This document shows, piece after piece, positions 51,346 to 60,118 of a stretch of DNA of 64,000 nt. The notes beneath the pieces are model-generated. The model searched no databases. It had not been told where the DNA came from and saw nothing but the letters and a program-made list of their open reading frames with translations. The stretch comes from Methanothermobacter tenebrarum. Its GTDB lineage: Archaea > Methanobacteriota > Methanobacteria > Methanobacteriales > DSM-23052. The stretch spans positions 930,001 through 994,000 of the forward strand of contig NZ_AP025698.1 of NCBI RefSeq assembly GCF_023167465.1, read 5' to 3'. Made by a program: the position numbers and the translations under genes. Every line of letters starts with the position of its first letter. The stretch's first letter is position 1.

Positions 51346-52653
51346 ATGGCCTATAGGGGTTTTGCAAAAAAAGTACTCGAAAAAGAATCTGTTAAAATCG
51401 GTGACAAAATCCGTGTGAAAAAGGATGATATAACCTATGAGGGAATGCTACTTGACAGGCCAGAGGATGCCGATGACAAACACCTCATACTAAAACTAGA
51501 TAACGGCTACAATATCGGAGTAGAACTAGAAAGAGCCAGCATAGAATTATTAGAGGAAGGTTCAAGGCCGAGGATAAAGCTCCCACCAGTCGATGTTGAA
51601 AGAAACCCCCAACTCCCAGACATCTCAATAATATCAACAGGCGGCACCGTAGCATCAATCATAGATTATCAAACAGGTGCTGTTCACCCAGCATTCACAG
51701 CAGACGACCTACTAAGGGCAAACCCAGAACTCCTAGACATCGCCAATATACGTGGAAAGGCAATATTTAACATTCTAAGTGAGAACATGCGCCCAGAATA
51801 TTGGGTTAGAGCCGCACATGCCATAGCAGATGAAATAGAAGATGGAGCCCATGGCATAGTAGTGGCCCATGGAACAGATACCATGCACTATACAGCAGCA
51901 GCACTAAGCTTCATCCTAAAAACCCCCGTACCAATAATCCTTACAGGAGCGCAACGAAGCTCCGACAGACCATCCTCCGACGCACACCTCAACCTTATAA
52001 GTTCAGTCATAGCAGCGAAATCCGACATAGCCGAAGTCATGGTTTGTATGCACGCCAGCATAGATGATAAAAGCTGCCACCTACACCGGGGAACAAAAGT
52101 AAGGAAAATGCACACCTCAAGAAGGGACACCTTCAAAAGCATAAACACCACACCCATAGCAGAAATCAAAGACAACAAAATAAAGATCCTAAGAGAAGAC
52201 TATAAAAAGAGGGGCCTAGAAGAACTCCAAATCAGAGACAAGATAGAACCAAGGGTAGCACTAATAAAAACCTACCCCGGTATAAACCCTGAAATATTAG
52301 AATACTACATTGACAAAGACTATAAAGGGATAGTAATAGAGGGCACAGGCCTTGGACATTGCCCAGAGGACCTCATACCCGCCATCGAACGTGCGAACGA
52401 AATGGACATCATAATCGCCATGGCATCACAATGCATCAATGGTAGAGTAAACATGAATGTCTATAGCACCGGCAGAAGACTGCTCAGGGCTGGTGTGATA
52501 CCAGTAGCCGACATGCTACCCGAGACAGCCTACGTAAAACTTATATGGGCCCTCGGCCAAAGCAGCGACCCCAAGACCGTGAAGAATATAATGCTTAAGA
52601 ATATTAGTGGCGAGATCGAGGACAAATCATCACTCAGACACTTCCAAGGGTGA
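51346..52653 (+). CDS. gatD: Glu-tRNA(Gln) amidotransferase subunit D
   Basis: GatD is the asparaginase-like glutaminase subunit of the archaea-specific GatDE enzyme, which converts Glu-tRNA(Gln) to Gln-tRNA(Gln). It has 435 residues. The N-terminal SH3-like domain (about 1-85) is followed by the type I asparaginase domain with the active-site threonines in ISTGGTVASI and AHGTDTMHYTAAALSF. It precedes gatE by 6 bases. Confidence 0.96.
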   Translation: MAYRGFAKKVLEKESVKIGDKIRVKKDDITYEGMLLDRPEDADDKHLILKLDNGYNIGVELERASIELLEEGSRPRIKLPPVDVERNPQLPDISIISTGGTVASIIDYQTGAVHPAFTADDLLRANPELLDIANIRGKAIFNILSENMRPEYWVRAAHAIADEIEDGAHGIVVAHGTDTMHYTAAALSFILKTPVPIILTGAQRSSDRPSSDAHLNLISSVIAAKSDIAEVMVCMHASIDDKSCHLHRGTKVRKMHTSRRDTFKSINTTPIAEIKDNKIKILREDYKKRGLEELQIRDKIEPRVALIKTYPGINPEILEYYIDKDYKGIVIEGTGLGHCPEDLIPAIERANEMDIIIAMASQCINGRVNMNVYSTGRRLLRAGVIPVADMLPETAYVKLIWALGQSSDPKTVKNIMLKNISGEIEDKSSLRHFQG

Positions 52654-52659
52654 AAAAGT

Positions 52660-54519
52660 ATGGACTGGGATAAAATCGGGTTAAAGATGGGCCTAGAGAT
52701 ACATCAACAACTCGACAGCAAAGGTAAATTATTCTGTCCCTGCAAGTGCGAGTTAACAGATGATGAACCAGAATATAATATAATGAGGAGGTTGAGGCCC
52801 ACACAAAGCGAACTCGGTAAAATAGACCGGGCGGCCTTCGAAGAGGCTAAAAGGAAGCTCAAATTCTATTATCAAGCCTATTCTGATCATACTTGTCTTG
52901 TGGAAGCCGATGAGGAACCACCCCACCCAATAAACAATGAAGCCCTAGAGACTGCTGTGACAATAGCATTACTACTCAACATGAAAGTAGTTGATGAATT
53001 CCACACAATGAGAAAACAGGTAATAGACGGGAGCAACACCGGCGGATTCCAACGGACAGGACTCGTGGCCACAGACGGTTACGTTGAAACACCCCATGGC
53101 AGAGTCAAAATAGAAAACCTATGCCTCGAAGAAGATGCTGCGAGGAGAATAGAAGAAAAAGAAGATGGAATAGTCTTCCGCTTGGACCGGCTTGGCATAC
53201 CCCTCGTTGAGATAACAACAGACCCATCAATCAAAGACCCCATCCAACTAAAGGAAGTAGCATATCAGATAGGGCAGATACTCCGCAGCACCAAGGTTAA
53301 AAGGGGTATAGGGACCATAAGACAAGACCTCAACATATCAATAAAGGATGGTGCAAGGGTCGAAGTCAAAGGAGTCCAAGACCTCGACCTCATACCAGAA
53401 ATCGTTAAAAGGGAAGTTAAAAGACAACTAAAACTATTAGAGATACGAGAAAAACTTAAAAAGAGAAAAGCAAAAGTTGAAGATAAAATATATGACGTAG
53501 GGGACGTATTCAAACAAACATCCTCCAAGATAATAAAAAGGGCTGAAAAAGTCCTCGCAGTCAAATTAACAGGATTTTCAGGGATTATTGGCACCGAACT
53601 CCAACCTGACCGGAGATTCGGAACCGAATTGGCTGATTATGCGAAAAAGAGGGGTGTAACAGGTCTATTCCACACTGATGAACTCCCAGGTTATGGTATA
53701 AACAAGAAAGAAGTTGACGCACTATTCAAGACCCTAGGAGCTGATGAAACAGATGCCATTATAATCATAGCCGATGAAGAAGAAAAAGCAAAAGCAGCCT
53801 TAAAAGAGGTTATAATGAGAGCCAGGATGGCGATTGAAGGCATCCCCGAAGAGACGAGAAAAGCGCTCCCCGACGGCAACACCGCATATCTAAGACCCCT
53901 CCCAACCGCCAGTAGAATGTATGTAGAGACAGACATACCCCCATTCAAGATCGGGAAGAAAATGATCAAAAAGTTGCAGGAAGAACTCCCCGAACTGCCA
54001 ACAGAAAAAAAGGAAAGGATAATGAGAGAATATAATCTAAGTGAGGATCTCGCATCTCAACTCGTCAAGAAAAACCTTGTAGATGATTTCGAAAAACTAG
54101 CCACCCTAAATGTTGACAAAAAAATAATAGCATCACTTCTTGCCTATTCACTCCAAGAACTTAAAAGAGACGGACATAACATCGAAAAATTAAAACTTGA
54201 AAATCTAAAAGATGTGCTCAGATTACTAGAAGAAGGTAAAATTTCAAAGGACGCCCTAAAAGATATAGTAGCTTGCGTAGCCGATGAAAAACTCGAAGCC
54301 CTCGAAGCCGCTAAAAAACTGAACCTACTACTATTAACAAGGAAAGAAGTAGAGAACATCATCAAGGAGATAATAGAGGAAAACAGCTCATTAGTAGCGG
54401 AAAGAGGAATGGGTGCCATGGGACCCCTGATGGGACAGGCAATGAAAAAACTCAGAGGAAAAGCAGATGGACAACTCGTAAACAAGATACTCAAAAAAAT
54501 GCTAAAAGAGAAAATCTAA
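52660..54519 (+). CDS. gatE: Glu-tRNA(Gln) amidotransferase subunit E
   Basis: GatE is the 619-residue tRNA-binding, amidating subunit of GatDE. GLKMGLEIHQQLDSKGKLFC at the N-terminus and LEEDAARRIEE are GatB/E family marks. The insertion near residues 280-400 (GTELADYAKKRGVTGLFHTD) is the AspRS-like domain that separates GatE from GatB. The C-terminal tail resembles YqeY. A decayed copy of its last bases recurs at 55636-55700. Confidence 0.96.
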   Translation: MDWDKIGLKMGLEIHQQLDSKGKLFCPCKCELTDDEPEYNIMRRLRPTQSELGKIDRAAFEEAKRKLKFYYQAYSDHTCLVEADEEPPHPINNEALETAVTIALLLNMKVVDEFHTMRKQVIDGSNTGGFQRTGLVATDGYVETPHGRVKIENLCLEEDAARRIEEKEDGIVFRLDRLGIPLVEITTDPSIKDPIQLKEVAYQIGQILRSTKVKRGIGTIRQDLNISIKDGARVEVKGVQDLDLIPEIVKREVKRQLKLLEIREKLKKRKAKVEDKIYDVGDVFKQTSSKIIKRAEKVLAVKLTGFSGIIGTELQPDRRFGTELADYAKKRGVTGLFHTDELPGYGINKKEVDALFKTLGADETDAIIIIADEEEKAKAALKEVIMRARMAIEGIPEETRKALPDGNTAYLRPLPTASRMYVETDIPPFKIGKKMIKKLQEELPELPTEKKERIMREYNLSEDLASQLVKKNLVDDFEKLATLNVDKKIIASLLAYSLQELKRDGHNIEKLKLENLKDVLRLLEEGKISKDALKDIVACVADEKLEALEAAKKLNLLLLTRKEVENIIKEIIEENSSLVAERGMGAMGPLMGQAMKKLRGKADGQLVNKILKKMLKEKI

Positions 54520-54626
54520 TGTTTTCATAATTTTTAATAATAAACTATGAAAATAGTAAATTTAAAAAAGAAAAACCATCTACTTTTTGTTAAGTATTGA
54601 ACATCCATACTACTAGGGTGTTCATG

Positions 54627-55268
54627 ATGAAAAAATGGATGCTACTACTTATCATAGTAGCTACACTTGCATATCCAACAATAATATTAGAGTCAAATCA
54701 TGTAAAAGCTGCAGATATAGAACATAACACGATAAACCTCAATAAGCTTCTACTAGAGAAGGGATATGCCACACTTTATGATAAAACGGAGCTTATACCA
54801 CCAAAATTTCGCACAAGCCCTGATACATGGCCAGACAAGATACCAACAAGTGATGTTGACGCCGAGGGCACCTGTACACATGTAGTTGACGGGGACACCA
54901 TAGACGTTCAAGGAGTTGGAAGAGTACGCCTAGCCGTAATAAACACACCCGAAGAGGGAGAACCGGGATACCAAGAAGCAAAGGATTATGTGACACAAGT
55001 TTGCCTCAACAAGAAAGTATACCTTGACATCGACCCCGAAAGGTCCCTCGACCAATATAATAGGATCCTTGCAATGGTGTACGTTTCCAATGAAACAAAT
55101 AAAACACAACCCTTAATGAATCAAACACCAACAACACTTGCAATAGAGAATAATACAACAACTCCCCCCACCACCAAAATGCCACCAACAGGCACCCCCA
55201 TCACCATCCTAGCCCTCGGAATCCTAACAATACTAACAGGAATAGTCTATAGTCACATGAAAAAATAA
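54627..55268 (+). CDS. Exported, membrane-anchored staphylococcal-nuclease-like (TNase) protein
   Basis: This 213-residue protein has a signal peptide (KKWMLLLIIVATLAYPTIIL), an SNase-like domain at about residues 85-160, a Thr/Pro-rich linker and a C-terminal helix. Motifs are HVVDGDTIDVQG, VRLAVINTPEEG and DQYNRILAMVYV. The calcium-ligand position usually D in x-D-T-P-E is N here, a change seen in some archaeal relatives as I recall. The start at ATG 54627 follows AGGGTG. The gene sits in an island between gatE and a decayed copy of the gatE tail, which suggests it was acquired. Confidence 0.82.
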   Translation: MKKWMLLLIIVATLAYPTIILESNHVKAADIEHNTINLNKLLLEKGYATLYDKTELIPPKFRTSPDTWPDKIPTSDVDAEGTCTHVVDGDTIDVQGVGRVRLAVINTPEEGEPGYQEAKDYVTQVCLNKKVYLDIDPERSLDQYNRILAMVYVSNETNKTQPLMNQTPTTLAIENNTTTPPTTKMPPTGTPITILALGILTILTGIVYSHMKK

Positions 55269-55559
55269 ACTCCAAATATACACCTAGAAGAATTATGGCA
55301 CCTCCCCTCCCACAACATCCACCTTTCTTCTCAACTTTAGTTCAACATCCCATTGGATTATCCCACAACCTTCCCATCCCTTTTTACGGAATATCCCACC
55401 TTTCCAACTTCATCAAGGGGGAGAAGACCTTCCATCAAGGAAGATCCACAGATGCTAACAATATCCTTAGGGGGGATGTTCCCACACAATGGTGAATAGG
55501 AAAGTTTCCAAACCAAATGTCTCCCATAAAATTTTCAAACCCCATGGATAGGAAGAGAA
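55269..55559. other. Intergenic stretch downstream of the nuclease
   Basis: I see no convincing gene in these 291 bases. The sequence is rich in short C and T runs and could be the 5' part of relic B. A 66-codon open frame at 55295-55495 has no ribosome site and looks like chance. Confidence 0.45.
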
Positions 55560-55631
55560 TGGGGAGAGCAGGCAAGAACCTGCTTTTGGACGCTGGAAAC
55601 CCCTCATTCGATAAAATGGGGTAATTCACTA
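55560..55631 (+). mobile_element. TnpB-type right-end/omega-RNA relic B (no tnpB)
   Basis: GCAGG-CAAGAA-CCTGC forms a stem-loop at 55568-55583. It is followed by GGACGCTGGAAAC and a CCCC...GGGG hairpin ending in GTAATTCAC (55621-55629). The GAAACCCCTCATT...AATGGGGTAATTCAC pattern (55596-55629) is one I know from the right end of IS605/IS607-type elements carrying tnpB. Neither tnpB nor tnpA is present. It differs in type from relics A and C. Confidence 0.55.
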
Positions 55632-55635
55632 GGAT

Positions 55636-55700
55636 AAGCCAATGGAAAAGACTGAAGGGCTGACAGGCCAACTCGTAAAGCAAGATACTCAAAAAAATAA
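55636..55700 (+). repeat. Decayed duplicate of the gatE 3' end
   Basis: CAACTCGTAAAG, then CAAGATACTCAAAAAAAT (55668-55697) repeat the end of gatE (54471-54500) with a single inserted G. Upstream, similarity continues more weakly (CCAATGGAAAAGACTGAAGG against CAATGAAAAAACTCAGAGG). The stretch between the two copies holds the nuclease gene and relic B. Confidence 0.7.
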
Positions 55701-55752
55701 AGGGGGGTTAAAGCATGGGTTAATGAAGTTCCCTAGGTATTCCATCATATAC

Positions 55753-56082
55753 TCATTGTTCTTCCTCTTCTCTGAGTGCTAATTCCCTGACTAGTTTTGT
55801 TATTTCCATTTCAATGTTTTCTATCATAATATATATTCTGAAGAGGAGATAGTAGGCTCCTATTATGGCTAATATGAGGATCAGGTCTAATCCTCGGCCG
55901 ATCCCTATAACATTAGCGAGATATGATGTTGCATTGGGACTGATTGAGATTATGATCAGGGAAAACCAGACAACTAGCCAGATAATAGAGACTGTAGGGG
56001 ATGTTCTACCCTCCTTAAACCTTTTCAAGGATACTATTATCCCTATCAGGCCAGTTAGCACTCCTATGATCTGGTATAGCAA
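55753..56082 (-). CDS. DUF2304 membrane protein
   Basis: This 109-residue protein has three hydrophobic segments (about residues 3-20, 32-49 and 65-85) and an acidic, coiled C-terminal end (EREEEQ-like). DUF2304 proteins commonly accompany polyprenyl-phosphate glycosyltransferases, and such a gene lies 13 bases upstream here. An accessory role in lipid-linked sugar synthesis is inference. Confidence 0.82.
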   Translation of the reverse strand: MLYQIIGVLTGLIGIIVSLKRFKEGRTSPTVSIIWLVVWFSLIIISISPNATSYLANVIGIGRGLDLILILAIIGAYYLLFRIYIMIENIEMEITKLVRELALREEEEQ

Positions 56083-56095
56083 TCTCGCGCACCTT

Positions 56096-56806
56096 TCACA
56101 ACTTTTTTAGTATGTTGATTATCATTTTTATCAGTATCTTAATACCTACAGTAATGTTTGTGCCCTTTGATATGGTCTGGGGTGTGTATATAGTTTTTAT
56201 AGGCACGGCCTTTAACCTTAATCCATTCTTTTTAACTTCACTTATTATCTCAGATGATACACCATAACCCCTATCTTTTATTTTTATCCTCTCAGCCGCT
56301 TTACGGGTGAATGCCCTTAATCCAGATTGTGAATCTGGAAACCAGACCCCATAGAATATCAAGGTTATGATGTTCATGATGAGGTTTCCAATGTTCCTTG
56401 AGAATGGCATTTCATTGAAATTTCTTTGACCGATAACAACATCTGCCCTATCCTCAATTAATGGCCTGCAAACATTTTCTATATCATCTGGGTCATGTTG
56501 TCCATCAGCATCAAAGGTGAGAATATATGATGATCTTCTGGAGAGAGCCGCACTTATACCTGTTTTAAGGGCTGCTCCAAGTCCCCTGTTTATTATATGC
56601 CTGTAAACGTGGATTCTATCATCATCCTTAAACTTTCTGAGTAGATGGGGTGTTGAATCGGTTGAGCCATCATCTACAACGATAACAGTATAACCTCTAT
56701 CCTTTAGTTCGCCTATAACCTGGAGTATTGTATCCTCCTCGTTATATGCGGGTACAATAACTGTAATGTCTCTTGGGTTCGCCTTTTTTGCCATTGCCAC
56801 TCCCAC
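56096..56806 (-). CDS. Family 2 glycosyltransferase (dolichyl-phosphate sugar synthase-like)
   Basis: This 236-residue GT2 enzyme has VIVPAYNEEDTILQVIGEL near residue 16, VVDDGSTDSTPHLL near residue 43 and FDADGQHDPDDI near residue 98 (metal-binding D-x-D). DSQSGLRAFTRKAAERI is characteristic of DPM1-like transferases. It probably loads a sugar on a polyprenyl phosphate for surface glycan or glycoprotein synthesis. Confidence 0.9.
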   Translation of the reverse strand: MGVAMAKKANPRDITVIVPAYNEEDTILQVIGELKDRGYTVIVVDDGSTDSTPHLLRKFKDDDRIHVYRHIINRGLGAALKTGISAALSRRSSYILTFDADGQHDPDDIENVCRPLIEDRADVVIGQRNFNEMPFSRNIGNLIMNIITLIFYGVWFPDSQSGLRAFTRKAAERIKIKDRGYGVSSEIISEVKKNGLRLKAVPIKTIYTPQTISKGTNITVGIKILIKMIINILKKL

Positions 56807-56851
56807 TTTTATCCTAGAGGATCATACGATGACAATCATGGGTTTCTCTTG

Positions 56852-57313
56852 TTAGAGTGGGCCGACGTCTGGTTTGCCTTCCCTCATCCCCATACCGGCT
56901 TCCCTGGTCAGTTTTTCAGGTTTGAATAACATTTTTATAACATTCTGGGCGTGTTCACGGGCGCGATTTTCCGCGAGTATTTTAAGATCCTTTGGGTTGG
57001 ATTCCTCATCCTCGTGGACGAAAACCTCGATTATGTGAGTGTTCGTCATGAGCTGTGCTTGTATGAGTCCTGTTGAGGCTTCATGGGCGCATATCTTATC
57101 TATTTTTTCAGGTCCGGGCATCCCAAAGGCCATCACAATCTCGCAGCCTTCTTCTTCGATGAGTTTTTTGCATGCTACTGGGAGGTCCTTGACACCCGGG
57201 ACGGTCCTCCTTATAATCTCCAGGTTTGGAGCGTGCATTTTTAGTTCATTGATGGCAGCCTTCGCCATATCATATCTTGCGAAGGTGGTGTCACATATTC
57301 CTATGCGTTTCAT
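56852..57313 (-). CDS. ribC: Riboflavin synthase, archaeal type (RibC)
   Basis: This 153-residue enzyme dismutates 6,7-dimethyl-8-ribityllumazine to riboflavin; the archaeal enzyme is related to lumazine synthase. It begins MKRIGICDTTFARYDMAKAA from ATG 57313 behind GGGTGAG; the frame extends upstream to 57355 without a better site. RRTVPGVKDLPVACKKL and FGMPGPEKIDKICAHEAS are conserved. Its start overlaps the cbiO stop by 4 bases, placing it in the cobalt-transporter operon. Confidence 0.94.
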   Translation of the reverse strand: MKRIGICDTTFARYDMAKAAINELKMHAPNLEIIRRTVPGVKDLPVACKKLIEEEGCEIVMAFGMPGPEKIDKICAHEASTGLIQAQLMTNTHIIEVFVHEDEESNPKDLKILAENRAREHAQNVIKMLFKPEKLTREAGMGMREGKPDVGPL

Positions 57314-58179
57314 CTTCTCACCCTGGATGGGGATGGTGCCTTTATTAACTTCCATTTTTCTAGTAGCCTTTTTCTTGCTTCCCCAATAGTCAGGGGGTAG
57401 GGTCTATGGAAGGGTAGTCTATCCTCCTTTTCAAGTATCTCGATGAGGTGAGCGATCCTTGGAAGCCTTAAATTAGCCTCTCTTATGGTTTTAACGTCCT
57501 TGAATACTTCCATGGGCGTGCCCTCTTTAATTATCTCCCCATTACTTATAATGTATATTTTATCAGCATATAATGGTGCCATATCAACATCATGTGTTGC
57601 TATGATTATAGTCATACCCTCTTTGTTGAGCTTGTAGAGTAATCTCATTATATGGGATGCGCCCCTCGGATCAAGGCCAGATGTGGGCTCATCCAATACC
57701 ATTATCTGTGGGTTCATTGCTAGTATACCTGCTATTGCAACCCTCTTTTTTTCCCCGCCACTCAGATGATGTGGTGGTTTATCTTCAAATCCTAACATGC
57801 CAACTTTCCTCAGGGAATCCTTTACTCTTCTTTCGATCTCCTCCACTTCCAAGCCGATGTTAAATGGGCCGAATGCCACATCCTCCTTTACTGTTGGGGC
57901 GAACAGCTGATCGTCAGGGTTCTGGAATACTATACCAACCTTCTGCCTTACCTTCATAAGCCCCTCTTTGGTATACTGGATGGGTTCGCCTTCCACCCTT
58001 ATTTGTCCCCTTTTGGGTTTGAGTATCCCGTTAAAGTGTAAAAATAGGGTTGATTTTCCAGCGCCATTAGGACCTAATAAGGCTACTACTTGTCCCTTTT
58101 CCACGTTAAAGTTGACACCTTTAAGGGCTCTTGTCCCATCCGGATACTCATATGTGACATTGACTGCTTCAAGTATCAT
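57310..58179 (-). CDS. cbiO: Cobalt ECF transporter ATPase CbiO
   Basis: This 289-residue ATP-binding subunit of the CbiMNQO cobalt importer has Walker A LLGPNGAGKST near residue 33, signature LSGGEKKRVAIAGIL near 138, Walker B IMVLDEPTSGLDPRG near 159, and the conserved VGIVFQNPDDQLFAPTV. It is separated from cbiQ by 55 bases and coupled to ribC. Confidence 0.94.
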   Translation of the reverse strand: MILEAVNVTYEYPDGTRALKGVNFNVEKGQVVALLGPNGAGKSTLFLHFNGILKPKRGQIRVEGEPIQYTKEGLMKVRQKVGIVFQNPDDQLFAPTVKEDVAFGPFNIGLEVEEIERRVKDSLRKVGMLGFEDKPPHHLSGGEKKRVAIAGILAMNPQIMVLDEPTSGLDPRGASHIMRLLYKLNKEGMTIIIATHDVDMAPLYADKIYIISNGEIIKEGTPMEVFKDVKTIREANLRLPRIAHLIEILEKEDRLPFHRPYPLTIGEARKRLLEKWKLIKAPSPSRVRR

Positions 58180-58234
58180 ATCCTACACCAAAAAACTGTA
58201 TAATAGTGTTATTATGGGGATTGTCTAAAAAAGT

Positions 58235-59002
58235 TTATATAATTTTTATAGTCCTTGTAAAGTATACTCCGAAAAGTAGTGTTACCTCGAAGACCACTAC
58301 TAGTATTATCCATTTTTTATCTGTTTCATGGATTTTCATGGTTGGAATTTCCCCATTATAACATCTGGCCTCCATCGCCTGGTATACCTTTTCTCCCTGC
58401 AACCAAGATCTTATGAATAGGTTGCTTGCAAGCAAGCCCAACGACTTTATAGAATTTCTGATACTATTATAGCCTAGTCTTGTCTCCTGTGCATTGTACA
58501 TGGTGGACGCCTCCTCGAGGAAAATGAATATCATCCGATACATTAGGAGGGCTATCTCAATTATGATCCTGGGTACTTTTATCTTCTCTAATTGTTTGAA
58601 TATCTCGTTAATGGGTGTTGTAAGTGAAAGGAAGGCCAGGCAGGTGAAACCTCCCATTATCCTCGAGAATGCCAGGAATCCCGTGTGCAGGCCATCCAGG
58701 TACACTCTAAACCAGGAGAATCCTATGGATGATGGTTTAACCCCGAAGAATAATGACATTAATATTAATGTTAAAAACCCGAAGGCGAATGGTACGCTAA
58801 CAAATTTCAGATAATAACGTGATGGTACCCCGGCGATGAATACAATTATAAATGACATTAAGATGGCCACTATAATCGGGATTATAGGTGAAGGTGACAG
58901 TAACGATAATATCATTGTTAGGATACCCCAGGATAACTTCACCCCCGGGGGTATCCTGTTAAGATTATTATGGTGGGCATAGAAGTCTGTTGAAATGTTC
59001 AT
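58235..59002 (-). CDS. cbiQ: Cobalt ECF transporter membrane subunit CbiQ
   Basis: This 255-residue transmembrane coupling (T) component has about five helices. It contains the C-terminal coupling segment RSWLQGEKVYQAMEARCYNG typical of CbiQ/EcfT. It links CbiO to CbiM. It lies 14 bases after cbiN. Confidence 0.93.
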   Translation of the reverse strand: MNISTDFYAHHNNLNRIPPGVKLSWGILTMILSLLSPSPIIPIIVAILMSFIIVFIAGVPSRYYLKFVSVPFAFGFLTLILMSLFFGVKPSSIGFSWFRVYLDGLHTGFLAFSRIMGGFTCLAFLSLTTPINEIFKQLEKIKVPRIIIEIALLMYRMIFIFLEEASTMYNAQETRLGYNSIRNSIKSLGLLASNLFIRSWLQGEKVYQAMEARCYNGEIPTMKIHETDKKWIILVVVFEVTLLFGVYFTRTIKII

Positions 59003-59016
59003 ACTCCCCCAACTCT

Positions 59017-59301
59017 TTAGGCTGTTTTCTGTTTACCTTTATAGTAGCCGAATACATAGCCTATGATGAGGGCTCCTATAGTCGCTTGCACTGCGAAGAG
59101 CAGACTTTCTATTTCACCACTTGGGGGCTCCCATATGGGTTCAAACCATGGTTTGTAGCCGGTTTCTTCTATTATTTGGCTTGCCTTATCATCCGCGCCC
59201 CCGAAGTAGCCTTGTTCTTCCCCCAGGCCATTATAGAGTAGGAACGGTATAATGCAAATGAATGCGACGATTATCAGCATTATAATATGCCTTTTCTCCA
59301 T
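59017..59301 (-). CDS. cbiN: Cobalt transport protein CbiN
   Basis: This 94-residue protein has two helices joined by an external loop containing GYFGGADDKASQIIEE and GYKPWFEPIW, the standard CbiN signature. I choose ATG 59301, behind GGTGA that overlaps the cbiM stop, rather than the GTG at 59310. CbiN assists cobalt loading of CbiM. Confidence 0.92.
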   Translation of the reverse strand: MEKRHIIMLIIVAFICIIPFLLYNGLGEEQGYFGGADDKASQIIEETGYKPWFEPIWEPPSGEIESLLFAVQATIGALIIGYVFGYYKGKQKTA

Positions 59302-59306
59302 TTTAA

Positions 59307-59981
59307 TCACCCTGTGCTTGTCGGTTTTCTAATTAGCAGGTTTAGTTTTTCTGTGATGTCTGGTTTCAATTTTAGGATGTTTTCGAACACCACCACTGTG
59401 AGTAATCCTTCAGCTATCCCGAGGGGTACTTGCGTGTATGCGAATATTAACATAAACTTTGAAGCTGCCGCCATCAAGGTGGGTGTTGGGAATGCTAGGG
59501 CTAACTGGAATGATGTTGTTACATAGGTCATGATATCACCTAGGAACGCTGCAAAGAAAACTGCAACTGAAGTTGGTAGGTTTAGTTTCATGGACCCCCT
59601 GTATGTTAGCCATGCGAATACTGGGCCTATTATACCCATCGAGAATGTGTTAGCGCCTAATGTTGTTAACCCTCCATGGGCTAATAGGAGAGCCTGGAAT
59701 ATGAGTACTATGCTCGCCATTACCGTGGTTATCCATGGTCCGAATAGTATTGCGCCTAGTCCGTTTCCTGTGGGGTGTGAGCAGCTTCCCGTGACTGATG
59801 GCATTTTAAGGGAGGATAATATGAATATGAATGCTCCGCTCACTGCAAGTAATGGTTTTGATTCTGGGAGTTCATCCGCGACCTTTTTTATCCTTGTTAT
59901 ACCGTATATGATAACCGGTACTGATATGGCATACCAGAGGATGCACCATTGCCATGGTAGAAAACCTTCCATGATATGCAA
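59307..59981 (-). CDS. cbiM: Cobalt substrate-binding subunit CbiM
   Basis: This 224-residue membrane protein binds cobalt through its N-terminus. I choose TTG 59981 as the start: it yields MHIMEGFLPWQWC, the required N-terminus of CbiM in which the amino group and His2 hold the metal, and GGTGAT lies 5 bases upstream. ATG 59993 would add four residues in front of this site. GSCSHPTGNGLGAILFGPW is also typical. It is the first gene of cbiMNQO-ribC. Confidence 0.95.
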   Translation of the reverse strand: MHIMEGFLPWQWCILWYAISVPVIIYGITRIKKVADELPESKPLLAVSGAFIFILSSLKMPSVTGSCSHPTGNGLGAILFGPWITTVMASIVLIFQALLLAHGGLTTLGANTFSMGIIGPVFAWLTYRGSMKLNLPTSVAVFFAAFLGDIMTYVTTSFQLALAFPTPTLMAAASKFMLIFAYTQVPLGIAEGLLTVVVFENILKLKPDITEKLNLLIRKPTSTG

Positions 59982-60006
59982 GAATATCACCATCTTTTAT
60001 TTTTTT

Positions 60007-60056
60007 TAAAGTAAACTTGAATAAGAGTTCGGGTTAGATCCCCTATAAATATTTTT
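60007..60056 (-). promoter_or_regulatory. Promoter of cbiMNQO-ribC with candidate operator
   Basis: On the minus strand a TATA-like AAATATTTATA lies at about 60044-60056. TAAAGTAAACTT on the plus strand (60007-60018) falls near the expected transcript start and is identical to 12 bases overlapping the CobN2 TATA box. The region is A/T-rich, so chance similarity is possible. I see no cobalamin riboswitch. Confidence 0.45.
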
Positions 60057-60118
60057 CCCCCCAAACTTATCCGAAGAAAAATAAGCCCCCCGCCTATAAA
60101 ATAAGTAATCTGGAAACA

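Noticed and set aside
55295..55692. Short open frames on both strands (55295-55495 plus, 55435-55692 minus) downstream of the nuclease
   Set aside because: They overlap relic B and the gatE-tail copy and have no start signals.
59982..60118. Cobalamin riboswitch upstream of cbiM
   Set aside because: No B12-box-like sequence is visible, and the leader predicted from the TATA box is too short.
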